A model generated the notes under the pieces. It searched no databases and was not told the origin of the DNA. It was given only the letters and a program-made list of their open reading frames with translations. Positions 63,969 to 64,000 of a DNA stretch of 64,000 nucleotides are shown here, in pieces. How positions within the stretch are numbered: the stretch's first letter is position 1; each line of letters starts with the position of its first letter. The stretch spans positions 62,001 through 126,000 of the forward strand of contig NW_002476089.1 of assembly GCF_000189635.1 (NCBI RefSeq), in the 5' to 3' direction. Position numbers and translations under genes: made by a program. This DNA comes from Tetrahymena thermophila SB210. Its lineage: Eukaryota > Ciliophora > Oligohymenophorea > Hymenostomatida > Tetrahymenidae.

Positions 63969-64000
63969 GCTATTGTACAAAAATATTTATTATTTCATGA

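Noticed and set aside
1-64000. Telomere, transposon or viral sequence
   Set aside because: No GGGGTT repeats at either end, no terminal inverted repeats, and no transposase, integrase or polymerase frames were recognised.

Overview
The window reads as macronuclear-type DNA of an oligohymenophorean ciliate close to Tetrahymena. It is extremely AT-rich. Every convincing gene uses TAA and TAG inside the frame, often in long runs, where related families have glutamine, and each ends at TGA. Introns are short (mostly about 45-140 nt), AT-rich, and bounded by GTAA/GTAT and TAG/AAG. Standard-code ORF finders therefore see only fragments. I reassembled genes by reading TAA/TAG as Gln and joining exons at GT..AG borders. 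For several genes the total exon length came out as an exact multiple of three, which supports those models.

Layout, left to right. 1-25.8 kb, all plus strand: a small glycine-rich membrane protein, an AT-hook protein, a very large cysteine-rich secreted or GPI-anchored surface protein, a giant beta-helix (Pmp-like) membrane protein, a multi-TM protein that looks like a decayed hybrid histidine kinase, and a RING/TRAF-type zinc-finger protein. 26.2-30.9 kb, minus: a cyclic-nucleotide-gated (CNG/EAG-type) cation channel whose pore lacks the GYG filter. 32.5-39.6 kb, plus: a GPI ethanolamine-phosphate-transferase-like enzyme, a nucleosome assembly protein, and an ankyrin-TPR cochaperone-like protein. 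40.1 kb: tRNA-Leu(AAG). 40.5-42.8 kb, minus: a glutamate-dehydrogenase homologue lacking the catalytic lysine. 44.6-48.9 kb, plus: an SMC1-like cohesin ATPase. 50.4-58.2 kb, minus: a large protein joining two leucine-rich-repeat blocks to a C-terminal patatin phospholipase. 58.7-59.2 kb, minus: glucosamine-6-phosphate N-acetyltransferase. 60.2-64.0 kb, plus: a protein with two cyclic-nucleotide-binding domains and a long Gln/Asn-rich tail.

There is no operon logic; each gene is separated by AT-rich spacer. Themes do recur: cell-surface and signalling proteins dominate (two surface giants, CNG channel, decayed histidine kinase, cNMP-binding protein), and GPI-anchor and UDP-GlcNAc supply (PIG-O-like, GNA1) fits a cell coated with GPI-anchored cysteine-rich proteins. 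I see no mobile element, CRISPR, telomere or rRNA. The most notable observations are the LRR-patatin fusion, the filter-less channel with a tandemly duplicated splice acceptor, and the GDH homologue without its catalytic lysine.
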